NCBI GenBank assembly: GCA_910577065.1
Contig: CAJTLD010000087.1
Coordinates: 1 to 9,251 of the forward strand
Length of the DNA: 9,251 nt
Direction: 5' to 3'
Source of the DNA: an uncultured Lachnospiraceae bacterium
GTDB taxonomy: Bacteria > Bacillota > Clostridia > Lachnospirales > Lachnospiraceae
In this document: piece after piece, positions 1 through 6,321 of the stretch
How the letters are laid out: each line of letters opens with the position of its first letter
How positions within the stretch are numbered: position 1 is the first letter of the stretch
Made by a program: the position numbers and the translations under genes
Notes under the pieces: generated by a model
The model's database searches: none
What the model saw: the letters and a program-made list of their open reading frames with translations, nothing else
What the model was told of the DNA's origin: nothing

Positions 1-754
1 TATCGTATACGGTTTTTCCGCCTGCCAGCTTCGGAAGCCCTGCATTTGGCTTTACCAAAACCGGTATGCAGGAAACGTCGTACATGGCCCTGACCTGCTC
101 CGCCATTTTATCCGGCCCTGCGGAACAGTTCATGCCGATCACGTCGACGCCCAGGCTTTGCAGGACAATCGCCGCGGTCGCCGGATCGGTGCCGAACAGC
201 GTGCGCCCGGTATCTTCATAGGTCAGGCTGACCAGAACGGGAAGGTTATTGGTTTCTTTGACTGCCAGGACCGCCGCGCGGCATTCCTGCAGGCTCATCA
301 TCGTTTCCACCACATACAGATCCACCCCGGCTTCTTCCAGCGAACGCACCTGCTCTTTATAAATCTCCACCAGTTCTTCAAACTGCATTTCCCCGATCGG
401 GTAAAGCTGCTGCCCGGTCATGGAAATATCGCCCGCAATATATACGCCCTGCGCGCCGGCGGCAGCTTCTTTTGAAAGGGCTACCAGCCTTTGGTTCATC
501 TCGTGCAGCCTGTCCGCATAACCGTATTCGGCAAGCTTGATGCGGTTTGCGGTAAACGTCGGGGCATAGAGGATATTCGTCCCTGCCGACACGTATTCCT
601 GCTGCAGTTTGATAAGCGCCTCAGGATTTTCCAAAATCCACTGTTCCGGGCAGACGCCTGTTTTCATGCCCGCCGCCTGCAGGTTGCTGCCCGTTGCGCC
701 GTCTAAGATAAGCGGCCCCTGCTTAAGCAGGCGCCCAAATAAAGCTTTGTCCAT
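1..754 (-). CDS. Homocysteine S-methyltransferase domain protein, MetH-like (3' end cut by window edge)
   Basis: This is the N-terminal homocysteine-binding barrel of a methionine-synthase type enzyme, which activates homocysteine on zinc for transfer of a methyl group to make methionine. The first 251 codons are visible. Residues 18-25 read DGATGSNL, the usual start of the barrel. GMNCSAGP carries Cys210, corresponding to the first of three zinc-ligand cysteines in the family, and KPNAGLP near residue 235 is typical of MetH. The paired CC ligands (usually about 60 residues further on) lie outside the window, as would any pterin- and B12-binding domains, so full MetH cannot be told from a stand-alone methyltransferase. 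The ATG at 754 is preceded by AAGGAGG four bases upstream and fits the family N-terminus. The gene has its own promoter at 798-826. No frameshift is seen. Family assignment is secure; full-length architecture is unknown. Confidence 0.93.
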   Translation of the reverse strand, partial: MDKALFGRLLKQGPLILDGATGSNLQAAGMKTGVCPEQWILENPEALIKLQQEYVSAGTNILYAPTFTANRIKLAEYGYADRLHEMNQRLVALSKEAAAGAQGVYIAGDISMTGQQLYPIGEMQFEELVEIYKEQVRSLEEAGVDLYVVETMMSLQECRAAVLAVKETNNLPVLVSLTYEDTGRTLFGTDPATAAIVLQSLGVDVIGMNCSAGPDKMAEQVRAMYDVSCIPVLVKPNAGLPKLAGGKTVYD

Positions 755-779
755 TCTTCCTCCTTCGTTGTTCCGCGGT

Positions 780-803
780 TACAATAATATCCCGGTTATT
801 GTA
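780..803. promoter_or_regulatory. Perfect inverted repeat over the -10 box (candidate operator)
   Basis: Arms TACAATAA (780-787) and TTATTGTA (796-803) are perfect 8-bp reverse complements separated by 8 bases. The right arm contains the whole -10 hexamer of the methyltransferase promoter, and the repeat extends past the expected transcription start near 791. A dyad placed this way is typical of a repressor operator. It is unlikely to be a terminator: it is AT-rich and no T-run follows it. The binding protein is unknown. Confidence 0.5.
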
Positions 804-826
804 TCATCAAATGCGTTTCCTGTCAT
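798..826 (-). promoter_or_regulatory. Sigma-A type promoter for the homocysteine methyltransferase gene
   Basis: Read on the minus strand, -35 ATGACA (826-821, five of six matches to TTGACA) and -10 TACAAT (803-798, five of six matches to TATAAT) are separated by exactly 17 bp. TG stands one base before the -10, giving an extended -10 element. The predicted start near 791 leaves a leader of about 37 nt, which contains the AAGGAGG ribosome binding site and is too short for a SAM, T-box or cobalamin riboswitch. Confidence 0.6.
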
Positions 827-834
827 GCGCGTTT

Positions 835-1095
835 TTATGTTCTCTTATAGGAACCTAAAACACGTTCTAATCCCCTAATTACCTTGTCATAATTTTCCGG
901 ACGGTGCGGAAAAACGCATGGATCGCATAATTTCAGTTTTCCCTGTTCTGTCTGCATATATTCCGGCGTCCCGGGGCAGTTTTCCATCCAATAAAACGGA
1001 CAGTAACAAAACAGGCAGTTCAAATACTCCATCCCCTTATGGCAGGGAAAATATTCACATTTCCTGTTTTCAAAAAACCGGTAAGAGTCTTCCAT
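835..1095 (-). CDS. Small cysteine-rich, probably metal-binding protein (zf-like / PF04071 type)
   Basis: This 86-aa protein has eight cysteines (13, 18, 27, 30, 32, 40, 57, 60) and two likely ligand histidines (19, 64). The motif order YRFFENRKCEYFPCHKG, then NCLFCYCPFY, then CDPC and FPHRPENYD matches the cysteine-rich small domain family (PF04071), described as probably metal-binding. Members occur as small single proteins or fused to other proteins, often near cobalamin biosynthesis genes; the biochemical role is not established. There is no signal peptide or membrane segment, so it should be cytoplasmic. It begins 9 bases after the stop of the XRE regulator, and its ribosome binding site AGGTGG directly abuts that TGA stop, which suggests translational coupling. 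The pattern of cysteines and the tight spacing make it a real gene. Its neighbour downstream is a potentially B12-dependent methyltransferase. Confidence 0.87.
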   Translation of the reverse strand: MEDSYRFFENRKCEYFPCHKGMEYLNCLFCYCPFYWMENCPGTPEYMQTEQGKLKLCDPCVFPHRPENYDKVIRGLERVLGSYKRT

Positions 1096-1104
1096 ATCCC
1101 ACCT

Positions 1105-2157
1105 TCAGTCCTTTCCTTCCACATTGGCTTTTATCAGTAATTCCCACTGCCCGCACCCTTCCATAAACTTAAATTTTACCGGATCGCGGAAACATTCCAG
1201 CAGCGTTTGCCGCATTTTGGCAAGAAAATCCGGATCCGCGCTTTTCCATTTCATATGGGCATACATAGCGGATTTCTGAAAGCCGTCCATTTCCTCCGCG
1301 CCCGCAAGCAGAGCCTGCGCGCAAAGCAAGGTCTGCTCAACATCCTGTTTTTGCACTGCCAGATCCACTTTGCAGGCCGCCTCCTGAAACTTTCCCATTT
1401 CAAACAGCCGTACAAGCCCGCTTTCTTTTTCGGCCCACATGCCCGCCTGTTCCAAATCGTTTTCTTCTAACGCAAGCATATACAGGCCGCTAAAAACTAT
1501 GCGAAGCGTCTGGCATTCTGAAAACAAAATTTCTTCATACGCCTCGTACGCTTTTTGCTTTTGCCCTGTTTTGGCATAAAGCAGCGCCTGTTTTTGTTTC
1601 CGCTGCGTACCCTCTTTAGAAAAATAAGAAAGGCAGCGCCCGGCTGCTTCGTATTCGCCTTTTCTGACATAAAACTGGAACAGTGACTCCGCCGCGTTTC
1701 TTTTTATGTCCGCGTCGCCGCTTTCCAAAGCATGCATATACCACTGTTTGATCTGTTTTTCATATTCCAAGGCCCCTTTTTCATCGGCCTTTGTGCGCCT
1801 TGCGTCCAAAATGACCGCTAACTGCCAGATCAACGCATGGCAGTCCGGGTATGTCTGGATCAGTTCTTTTGCATACTGAAAAACTTCCCCGTAGGAAAAC
1901 GTACGAAACCGAATATCAATTTCTTTTACGATTGCCGCAATTTCGTCTGCCGTAACGGACGCCTGAAAGGACAATAGCGTTTCAAGCGTAACGCCCAAGA
2001 GCCTTGCAATCGGCGCCAAAAGCGAAATATCCGGCAGGCTTGCGCCTTTTTCCCATTTATTGACCGCAGAAGCGGTAACGCCCAGGCGATTGGCCACCTC
2101 TTCCTGCGTCATATTTTTTTGTTTTCTGTATGATCGGATCACTTTTCCTATCTGCAT
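1105..2157 (-). CDS. XRE-family transcriptional regulator with TPR-like C-terminal domain
   Basis: The 350-aa product starts with a Cro/cI-type helix-turn-helix at about residues 6-60: the TQEEVANRLGV helix is followed by the recognition helix in TASAVNKWEKG and then LPDISLLAPIARLLGV, all classic for the family. Residues from about 70 on are helical and rich in Ala, Tyr, Leu and Glu, with repeating pairs of helices (for example AGRCLSYFSKEGTQRKQKQALLYAKTG, shortened here to its first half AGRCLSYFSKEG, and KAYEAYEEILF), resembling TPR repeats that sense a ligand or a peptide. The effector is unknown. The ATG at 2157 has GGAGG seven bases upstream. The promoter is at 2184-2212 and a perfect inverted repeat covers its -10, which suggests autoregulation. 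It is the first gene of a two-gene unit with the small Cys-rich protein. Confidence 0.9.
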   Translation of the reverse strand: MQIGKVIRSYRKQKNMTQEEVANRLGVTASAVNKWEKGASLPDISLLAPIARLLGVTLETLLSFQASVTADEIAAIVKEIDIRFRTFSYGEVFQYAKELIQTYPDCHALIWQLAVILDARRTKADEKGALEYEKQIKQWYMHALESGDADIKRNAAESLFQFYVRKGEYEAAGRCLSYFSKEGTQRKQKQALLYAKTGQKQKAYEAYEEILFSECQTLRIVFSGLYMLALEENDLEQAGMWAEKESGLVRLFEMGKFQEAACKVDLAVQKQDVEQTLLCAQALLAGAEEMDGFQKSAMYAHMKWKSADPDFLAKMRQTLLECFRDPVKFKFMEGCGQWELLIKANVEGKD

Positions 2158-2173
2158 TCCGTTCCCTCCGTTT

Positions 2174-2195
2174 CTCTGCTATTATCTTAGCAGAG
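2174..2195. promoter_or_regulatory. Perfect inverted repeat over the XRE gene -10 box (candidate autoregulatory operator)
   Basis: Arms CTCTGCTA (2174-2181) and TAGCAGAG (2188-2195) are perfect 8-bp reverse complements with a 6-bp spacer. The dyad spans the -10 hexamer (2184-2189) and reaches the predicted transcription start near 2177. XRE proteins usually bind as dimers to such dyads and many repress their own gene, so the encoded regulator is the obvious candidate ligand. No other copy was noticed in the window. Confidence 0.55.
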
Positions 2196-2212
2196 GGATA
2201 CGCGCCTTTCAA
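2184..2212 (-). promoter_or_regulatory. Sigma-A type promoter for the XRE regulator / Cys-rich protein unit
   Basis: Read on the minus strand, -35 TTGAAA (2212-2207, five of six matches) and -10 TAAGAT (2189-2184, four of six) are separated by 17 bp, with TG one base before the -10 (extended -10). An overlapping GATAAT (2186-2181) is closer to consensus but would give a 20-bp spacer. The predicted start near 2177 leaves a leader of about 20 nt carrying the GGAGG site. Confidence 0.55.
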
Positions 2213-2273
2213 TGGAATCTCTCTTAACTTTTCCGCCAGTTTTTTGAATGGTACGCAATCCGGACATGCAACG

Positions 2274-2321
2274 AAAAAACATGACATCCGCCGCTGCCCG
2301 CATACGGATATCATGCTTTTT
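2274..2321 (-). terminator. Intrinsic terminator after galT
   Basis: On the minus strand an 11-bp stem (CATGATATCCG at 2315-2305 pairing with CGGATGTCATG at 2290-2280, one G-U pair) encloses a 14-base loop and is followed at once by TTTTTT (2279-2274). The A-run before the stem (2321-2317) can extend the pairing and supplies a short T-run on the opposite strand. It begins within 20 bases of the galT stop and separates the galT transcript from the XRE unit. Confidence 0.85.
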
Positions 2322-2328
2322 GGTTTTT

Positions 2329-3858
2329 CTATCTGACACTGCCTGTAAAACGTAAAAAGGCTTCCCTTCCTTCTGCCGTGCATTTGTACACGCCGGCGTC
2401 CTCAAGCACTTCGGAGAACACCAGGCCGATTTCTTTCCGGATAATGCCTTCGATATTTTCCTCCGTGACGCTTTCATACTTCGGCGTAAATTCCTCTACC
2501 CAGGCGGCATGTTTTGCAAGGGCTTCATCTGCCCGAAGATCGGCTCCTTCCAAAACCGCTTTTTGCAGCGCGGCCATTTCATCCTTAAGCCTTGCCGGGA
2601 GCACGGCCAGTCCCATCACTTCGATCAGGCCGATATTTTCTTTTTTAATATGATGCAGCTTTGCGTGCGGGTGGTATACGCCGAGCGGATGCTCTTTTGT
2701 CGTGATATTGTTGCGCAGCACCAGATCGAGTTCGAACAGACCGTCCCGCTTTCTTGCAATCGGGGTAATCGTATTGTGCGGCTCGCCGTCCGTTTCGGCA
2801 AATACAAACGCCGCTTCATCCGTATATCCCCTCCATGCCAGCAAAATCCGATCCGCCAGTTCAATCAGGCGTTCCCTGTCCGCACAGTCGAGGCGGATCA
2901 CAGACATCGGCCATTTTACAATGCCTGCTTTTACGTCTTCAAAACCGGCAAAGGAAATTTCCCGTTCTACCGGCGCTTTTGCCATGGCAAATTCATAGCA
3001 GCCGCCCTGGAAATGATCATGGCTTAAAATAGAACCTCCCACAATCGGCAGATCCGCATTGGATCCTACAAAATAATGCGGGAACTGCGCCACAAAATCC
3101 AAAAGCTTGCCAAATGTCGCACGTTCAATTTTCATCGGCGTATGCTCGGAATTGAACACGATACAGTGCTCGTTGTAATATACGTACGGCGAATACTGGA
3201 AAAACCAGCCGCTGTTATTAATCGTAACCGGGATAATCCTGTGGTTCTGCCTGGCCGGATGGTTGACGCGCCCGGCGTAGCCTTCGTTTTCCCTGCAGAG
3301 CAGGCACTTTGGATAGCCGCTCTGTTTTGCCAGCTTCGCAGCCGCGATTGCTTTCGGATCTTTTTCCGGCTTGGATAAATTAATTGTAATGTCGAGCGTG
3401 CCGTATTCGGTATCCGCCGTCCATTTCAGATCTTTTTTGATACGGTACCTGCGGATATAATCGGTATCCCTGCTTAATGTATAAAAATAGTCTGTCGCTT
3501 CCTTGGGATCTTTTTTATAGAGACCGTCAAATTTTGCAATTACTTCGCTTGGCCTTGGGGTCAAAAGCCCCATGATTTTGGTGTCGAACAAATCGCGGTA
3601 TACGACGCCGTTTTCTTTGGTAATGCCGTTTTCATAGGCGTAATCCAGCAAATCCTTTAATATTCCTTCCAAAGCCTCCTGCGCCGCCTGCCTGGTCATG
3701 CCGCCGTTTGCGGCATGGGCTTTCACCGCTTCGTCCTCCAATTCATCTAATCCAAACAGTTCCAGCAGGCGGTTTCCGGTAAAACAGGCGTCCGCCTCTT
3801 CTATCAGTCCCGTTGCCAGCCCATAATCCACCAAATCTAAAATCCTCTCCTGAACCAT
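2329..3858 (-). CDS. galT: UDP-glucose--hexose-1-phosphate uridylyltransferase, class II (galactose-1-phosphate uridylyltransferase)
   Basis: This cytoplasmic Leloir-pathway enzyme exchanges UMP between UDP-glucose and galactose 1-phosphate through a uridylylated histidine, giving UDP-galactose and glucose 1-phosphate. The product is 509 aa from this start, the usual size of the longer Gram-positive class II form. The active-site stretch LSHDHFQGG has its His-Asp-His at residues 280-282, equivalent to the HPH of class I enzymes, and GGSI precedes it. Other family stretches include a KCLLC pair, NNSGWFFQYSPYVYYNEHC and GVYHPHAKLHHIKKENIGLIEVMG. I prefer the ATG at 3858, which has AGGAAGG nine bases upstream; a GTG at 3867 adds three residues but sits directly against that site. 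The gene lies 45 bp behind an aldo/keto reductase and ends at a strong terminator. No galK or galE is visible nearby. Confidence 0.96.
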   Translation of the reverse strand: MVQERILDLVDYGLATGLIEEADACFTGNRLLELFGLDELEDEAVKAHAANGGMTRQAAQEALEGILKDLLDYAYENGITKENGVVYRDLFDTKIMGLLTPRPSEVIAKFDGLYKKDPKEATDYFYTLSRDTDYIRRYRIKKDLKWTADTEYGTLDITINLSKPEKDPKAIAAAKLAKQSGYPKCLLCRENEGYAGRVNHPARQNHRIIPVTINNSGWFFQYSPYVYYNEHCIVFNSEHTPMKIERATFGKLLDFVAQFPHYFVGSNADLPIVGGSILSHDHFQGGCYEFAMAKAPVEREISFAGFEDVKAGIVKWPMSVIRLDCADRERLIELADRILLAWRGYTDEAAFVFAETDGEPHNTITPIARKRDGLFELDLVLRNNITTKEHPLGVYHPHAKLHHIKKENIGLIEVMGLAVLPARLKDEMAALQKAVLEGADLRADEALAKHAAWVEEFTPKYESVTEENIEGIIRKEIGLVFSEVLEDAGVYKCTAEGREAFLRFTGSVR

Positions 3859-3903
3859 ATCCTTCACCCTTCCTGTTTGTCGTTTCCTTTCCCCGCCTGT
3901 GCG

Positions 3904-4863
3904 CTACCCGTCGCTCAGCCAGCACAGTTCTTCTTCGCTCAGCTTTAACCCAAGCGCTTTTAAATCGGTCTGTATCCGCTTTATGGCGGATGCGGAACAA
4001 ATTGCCATAGGAGCCAGGGGCTGCTGCAATACCCATGCCAGGGCTATCTGCGGTACGGCCGCATTTTTTTCGGCCGCCAGCTGTTCGGCTCTGGCCAGGC
4101 GGTCATAGTTTTCCTGGCAGCAGTATCCTTTTACTGCAAAGCTGTCCAGCGTTTTTACAGCGCGCTTCGTTTCGTCCGCACGGAACTTTCCGGATAAAAA
4201 ACCATGCGCCAGGCTTGCATAGGCGAATACTTCCACGCCTTTTTCCTGATACCAGTTCCGTTCCGCTTCGTGATCTCTGCCGGAAATATCCACGCAGCCA
4301 TTGCCCCACGGGTCTTCTTTTTGCACCGCAAGACTGTACGCCGGGCTCGATACGTCAAATCCGAACATATCGTGGGAATAGGCGTATTCATTTGCTTCAT
4401 CAATCCGCGTATAACTCCAGTTCGAACCGCCGAACACGCCGATTTTTCCCTCTTCGCGCAGTTCATTTAACGTTTCCACCAAAGGCCCAACCGGCGCTTT
4501 GGAATCATCCCGGTGCAGCAGATAGATGTCCACATACGTAGTCTGCAAGGCTTTAAGGGATTTTTCCAAATCCTCCCGGACAGCTTCCGGCGTTACGCGC
4601 GGTTCCCTGGAACCGGCTAAAGGGTGCGCTCCTTTTGTCAGCACCACAACCCTTTCCCGGTTGTTTCTGGCCGCCATCCAGGCGCCCAGCGCATTCTCTG
4701 CCATACCATAACTTCTTGCCGTATCAAAAGCATTGACGCCCGCCGCAAAAACTTCGTCGAGGAGTTTGAACATATTTTCTCCCCGCACCATTGCCGGAGA
4801 GGCCGTCCCATACACAATACGTGAAACCGGGTTTTTTACATCCGTTATATGTTTATATTCCAT
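3904..4863 (-). CDS. Aldo/keto reductase, substrate unknown
   Basis: This 319-aa cytosolic NAD(P)H-dependent oxidoreductase has a TIM-barrel fold. The full catalytic tetrad is visible: Asp47 and Tyr52 in FDTARSYG, Lys77 in LTKG and His117 in YLLHRDD. GGSNW near residue 195 and SSPAYSLA follow in the expected order, and VFAYASLAHGFLSGK precedes the C-terminal cofactor region containing CSASAIKRI. The start at 4863 has AGGAGG seven bases upstream and is the only sensible one. The next gene, galT, begins after a short gap without a terminator, so the two are probably co-transcribed and a sugar or sugar-derived aldehyde is a reasonable guess for the substrate; the sequence does not prove it. A weak promoter candidate lies at 4939-4967. 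Confidence 0.92.
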   Translation of the reverse strand: MEYKHITDVKNPVSRIVYGTASPAMVRGENMFKLLDEVFAAGVNAFDTARSYGMAENALGAWMAARNNRERVVVLTKGAHPLAGSREPRVTPEAVREDLEKSLKALQTTYVDIYLLHRDDSKAPVGPLVETLNELREEGKIGVFGGSNWSYTRIDEANEYAYSHDMFGFDVSSPAYSLAVQKEDPWGNGCVDISGRDHEAERNWYQEKGVEVFAYASLAHGFLSGKFRADETKRAVKTLDSFAVKGYCCQENYDRLARAEQLAAEKNAAVPQIALAWVLQQPLAPMAICSASAIKRIQTDLKALGLKLSEEELCWLSDG

Positions 4864-4938
4864 GTAAAACCTCCTAGTTTATGGTTTCCTGCCCACTCCA
4901 CAGTAAATTTCACAGCCTGTAGCATGTCTCCCTGTTCT

Positions 4939-4967
4939 ATTTTGGCACGGAATGGCATAAAATGCAA
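4939..4967 (-). promoter_or_regulatory. Possible promoter for the aldo/keto reductase-galT pair
   Basis: In the 124-bp gap before the reductase, the minus strand carries TTGCAT (4967-4962, three of six matches) and CAAAAT (4944-4939, four of six matches) with a 17-bp spacer and TG one base before the -10. The extended -10 helps, but both boxes are weak. Read-through from the aminotransferase is an equal possibility, because no terminator is seen between the two genes. Confidence 0.3.
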
Positions 4968-4987
4968 TATTTTCCTGAAATTCCATG

Positions 4988-6274
4988 TTACATCTTTTCC
5001 AGCATTTTTTCCACGCTGGCCAGTTTGACGCAGACTACAAAGATTTTTGTCGCAGTTTCCAAATCTTCAATACTCGGATAGGTCGGCGCAATCCGGATTA
5101 CGGAATCTTTGGGATCTTTTCCGTACGGGAACGGCGCGCCTGCCGGGGTCATCACTACGCCGGCCTTTTTTGCCCTTGCAACAATATCCTTAGCACAGCC
5201 TTCTAACGCCTGATAGCAGATAAAATAACCGCCCTTAGGGCAATACCAGTTTCCGACGCCCCGATCCTCCAGTTCCTGTTTTAAAATATCAAGCACCATT
5301 TCAAATTTTGGACGCAGGATATCGGCATGCTTTTTCATATGTTCGGTAATGCCGTGGATATCCTTGAAAAAGCGCACGTGGCGCAGCTGATTTACTTTGT
5401 CGTAGCCGATGGTCTGCACCATAAGCTGTTTTTTAATATATTCCAGGTTGTTGGCGGAAGCGGCGATTGCGGCTACGCCGGAACCCGGGAAGCTGATTTT
5501 GGAGGTGGAGCAGAATTTATACACCATATCCGGATTGCCTGCCCGTTTGCATTCCGCAAAAATCTCTACCAGGTTATCGTGGTCAATGTCATACAGATGA
5601 TGCACCCCGTACGCGTTGTCCCAGTAAATCCGAAAATCCTTTGCCGCGGGTTTTAGCCTTGCAAAACGGCGTACCGTTTCGTCAGAATACGTAATGCCCT
5701 GGGGATTGGAATACTTTGGCACGCACCAGATGCCTTTAATCGCTTCGTCGCCTGACACTAATTCCTCCACCATATCCATATCAGGCCCTGTGGGAAGCAT
5801 CGGAACATTGATCATTTCTATCCCGAAATGCTCTGTAATTGTAAAATGCCTGTCGTATCCCGGTACGGGGCACAGAAATTTTACTTTGTCCAGCTTGCAC
5901 CACGGGGTACTGCCCATAACGCCGTGCGTCATGGAACGAGAAACGGTATCGTACATAATATTCAGGCTGGAATTGCCGTAAATCATAATGTTGTCCGGAT
6001 TGCATTCAATCATATCCCCCAACAATACCTTCGCTTCCTGGATGCCGTCTACCACGCCGTAATTGCGGCAGTCCGTCCCGTCGTCACAGGCAAGATCCAC
6101 GCCGCTGTGCAGCACGTCCATCAGTTCCATAGAAAGATCCAACTGCTCCGCGGAAGGCTTTCCCCTCGACATATCAAGCTGAAGCCCTCTCATCTGGTAT
6201 CTTCTGTACTCTTTTTCCAGTTCGTTTTTCTCCTGCAGTAACTCTTCTTTTGTCATTTCCGAAAATGATTTCAT
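4988..6274 (-). CDS. PLP-dependent aminotransferase, subgroup 1c aspartate aminotransferase type
   Basis: This is a 428-aa fold-type I PLP enzyme that most likely interconverts aspartate plus 2-oxoglutarate with oxaloacetate plus glutamate. Length and motifs match the Corynebacterium glutamicum-type aspartate aminotransferases (Asp_aminotransf, PF12897) rather than the classical I-alpha form. Visible landmarks are RGKPS at 37-41, YGNSSLNIMYD near 99-109, Asn190 in PKYSNPQG, Asp219 and Tyr222 in YWDNAYG, the Schiff-base Lys259 in STSKISFPGSG and the carboxylate-binding Arg394 in VIRIAPTYPS. The ATG at 6274 follows AGGAGG by eight bases. The gene starts 47 bp after the rarA stop with no terminator between them, so read-through from rarA is possible. 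Substrate preference (aspartate, or alanine or another amino acid) is inferred from family only. Confidence 0.93.
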   Translation of the reverse strand: MKSFSEMTKEELLQEKNELEKEYRRYQMRGLQLDMSRGKPSAEQLDLSMELMDVLHSGVDLACDDGTDCRNYGVVDGIQEAKVLLGDMIECNPDNIMIYGNSSLNIMYDTVSRSMTHGVMGSTPWCKLDKVKFLCPVPGYDRHFTITEHFGIEMINVPMLPTGPDMDMVEELVSGDEAIKGIWCVPKYSNPQGITYSDETVRRFARLKPAAKDFRIYWDNAYGVHHLYDIDHDNLVEIFAECKRAGNPDMVYKFCSTSKISFPGSGVAAIAASANNLEYIKKQLMVQTIGYDKVNQLRHVRFFKDIHGITEHMKKHADILRPKFEMVLDILKQELEDRGVGNWYCPKGGYFICYQALEGCAKDIVARAKKAGVVMTPAGAPFPYGKDPKDSVIRIAPTYPSIEDLETATKIFVVCVKLASVEKMLEKM

Positions 6275-6321
6275 GTTTATTCCTCCTAGTTATTTTTCGA
6301 TTGACGGCAGTCCGGTTTCTT

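Noticed and set aside
780..803. The inverted repeat as a terminator for the Cys-rich protein gene.
   Set aside because: The stem is AT-rich (one would-be G-C pair per arm) and no T-run follows on the minus strand; its exact overlap with the -10 box fits an operator better.
755..834. SAM, T-box or cobalamin riboswitch upstream of the homocysteine methyltransferase gene.
   Set aside because: The whole gap is 80 bp and the predicted leader about 37 nt, too short for any of these, and no matching conserved core is visible.
4879..4986. A 35-codon open frame on the minus strand filling the gap between the aminotransferase and the aldo/keto reductase.
   Set aside because: It starts one base after the aminotransferase stop but has no convincing ribosome binding site, no recognisable motif, and overlaps the promoter candidate at 4939-4967. 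Chance is the better explanation; conservation in relatives would change this.
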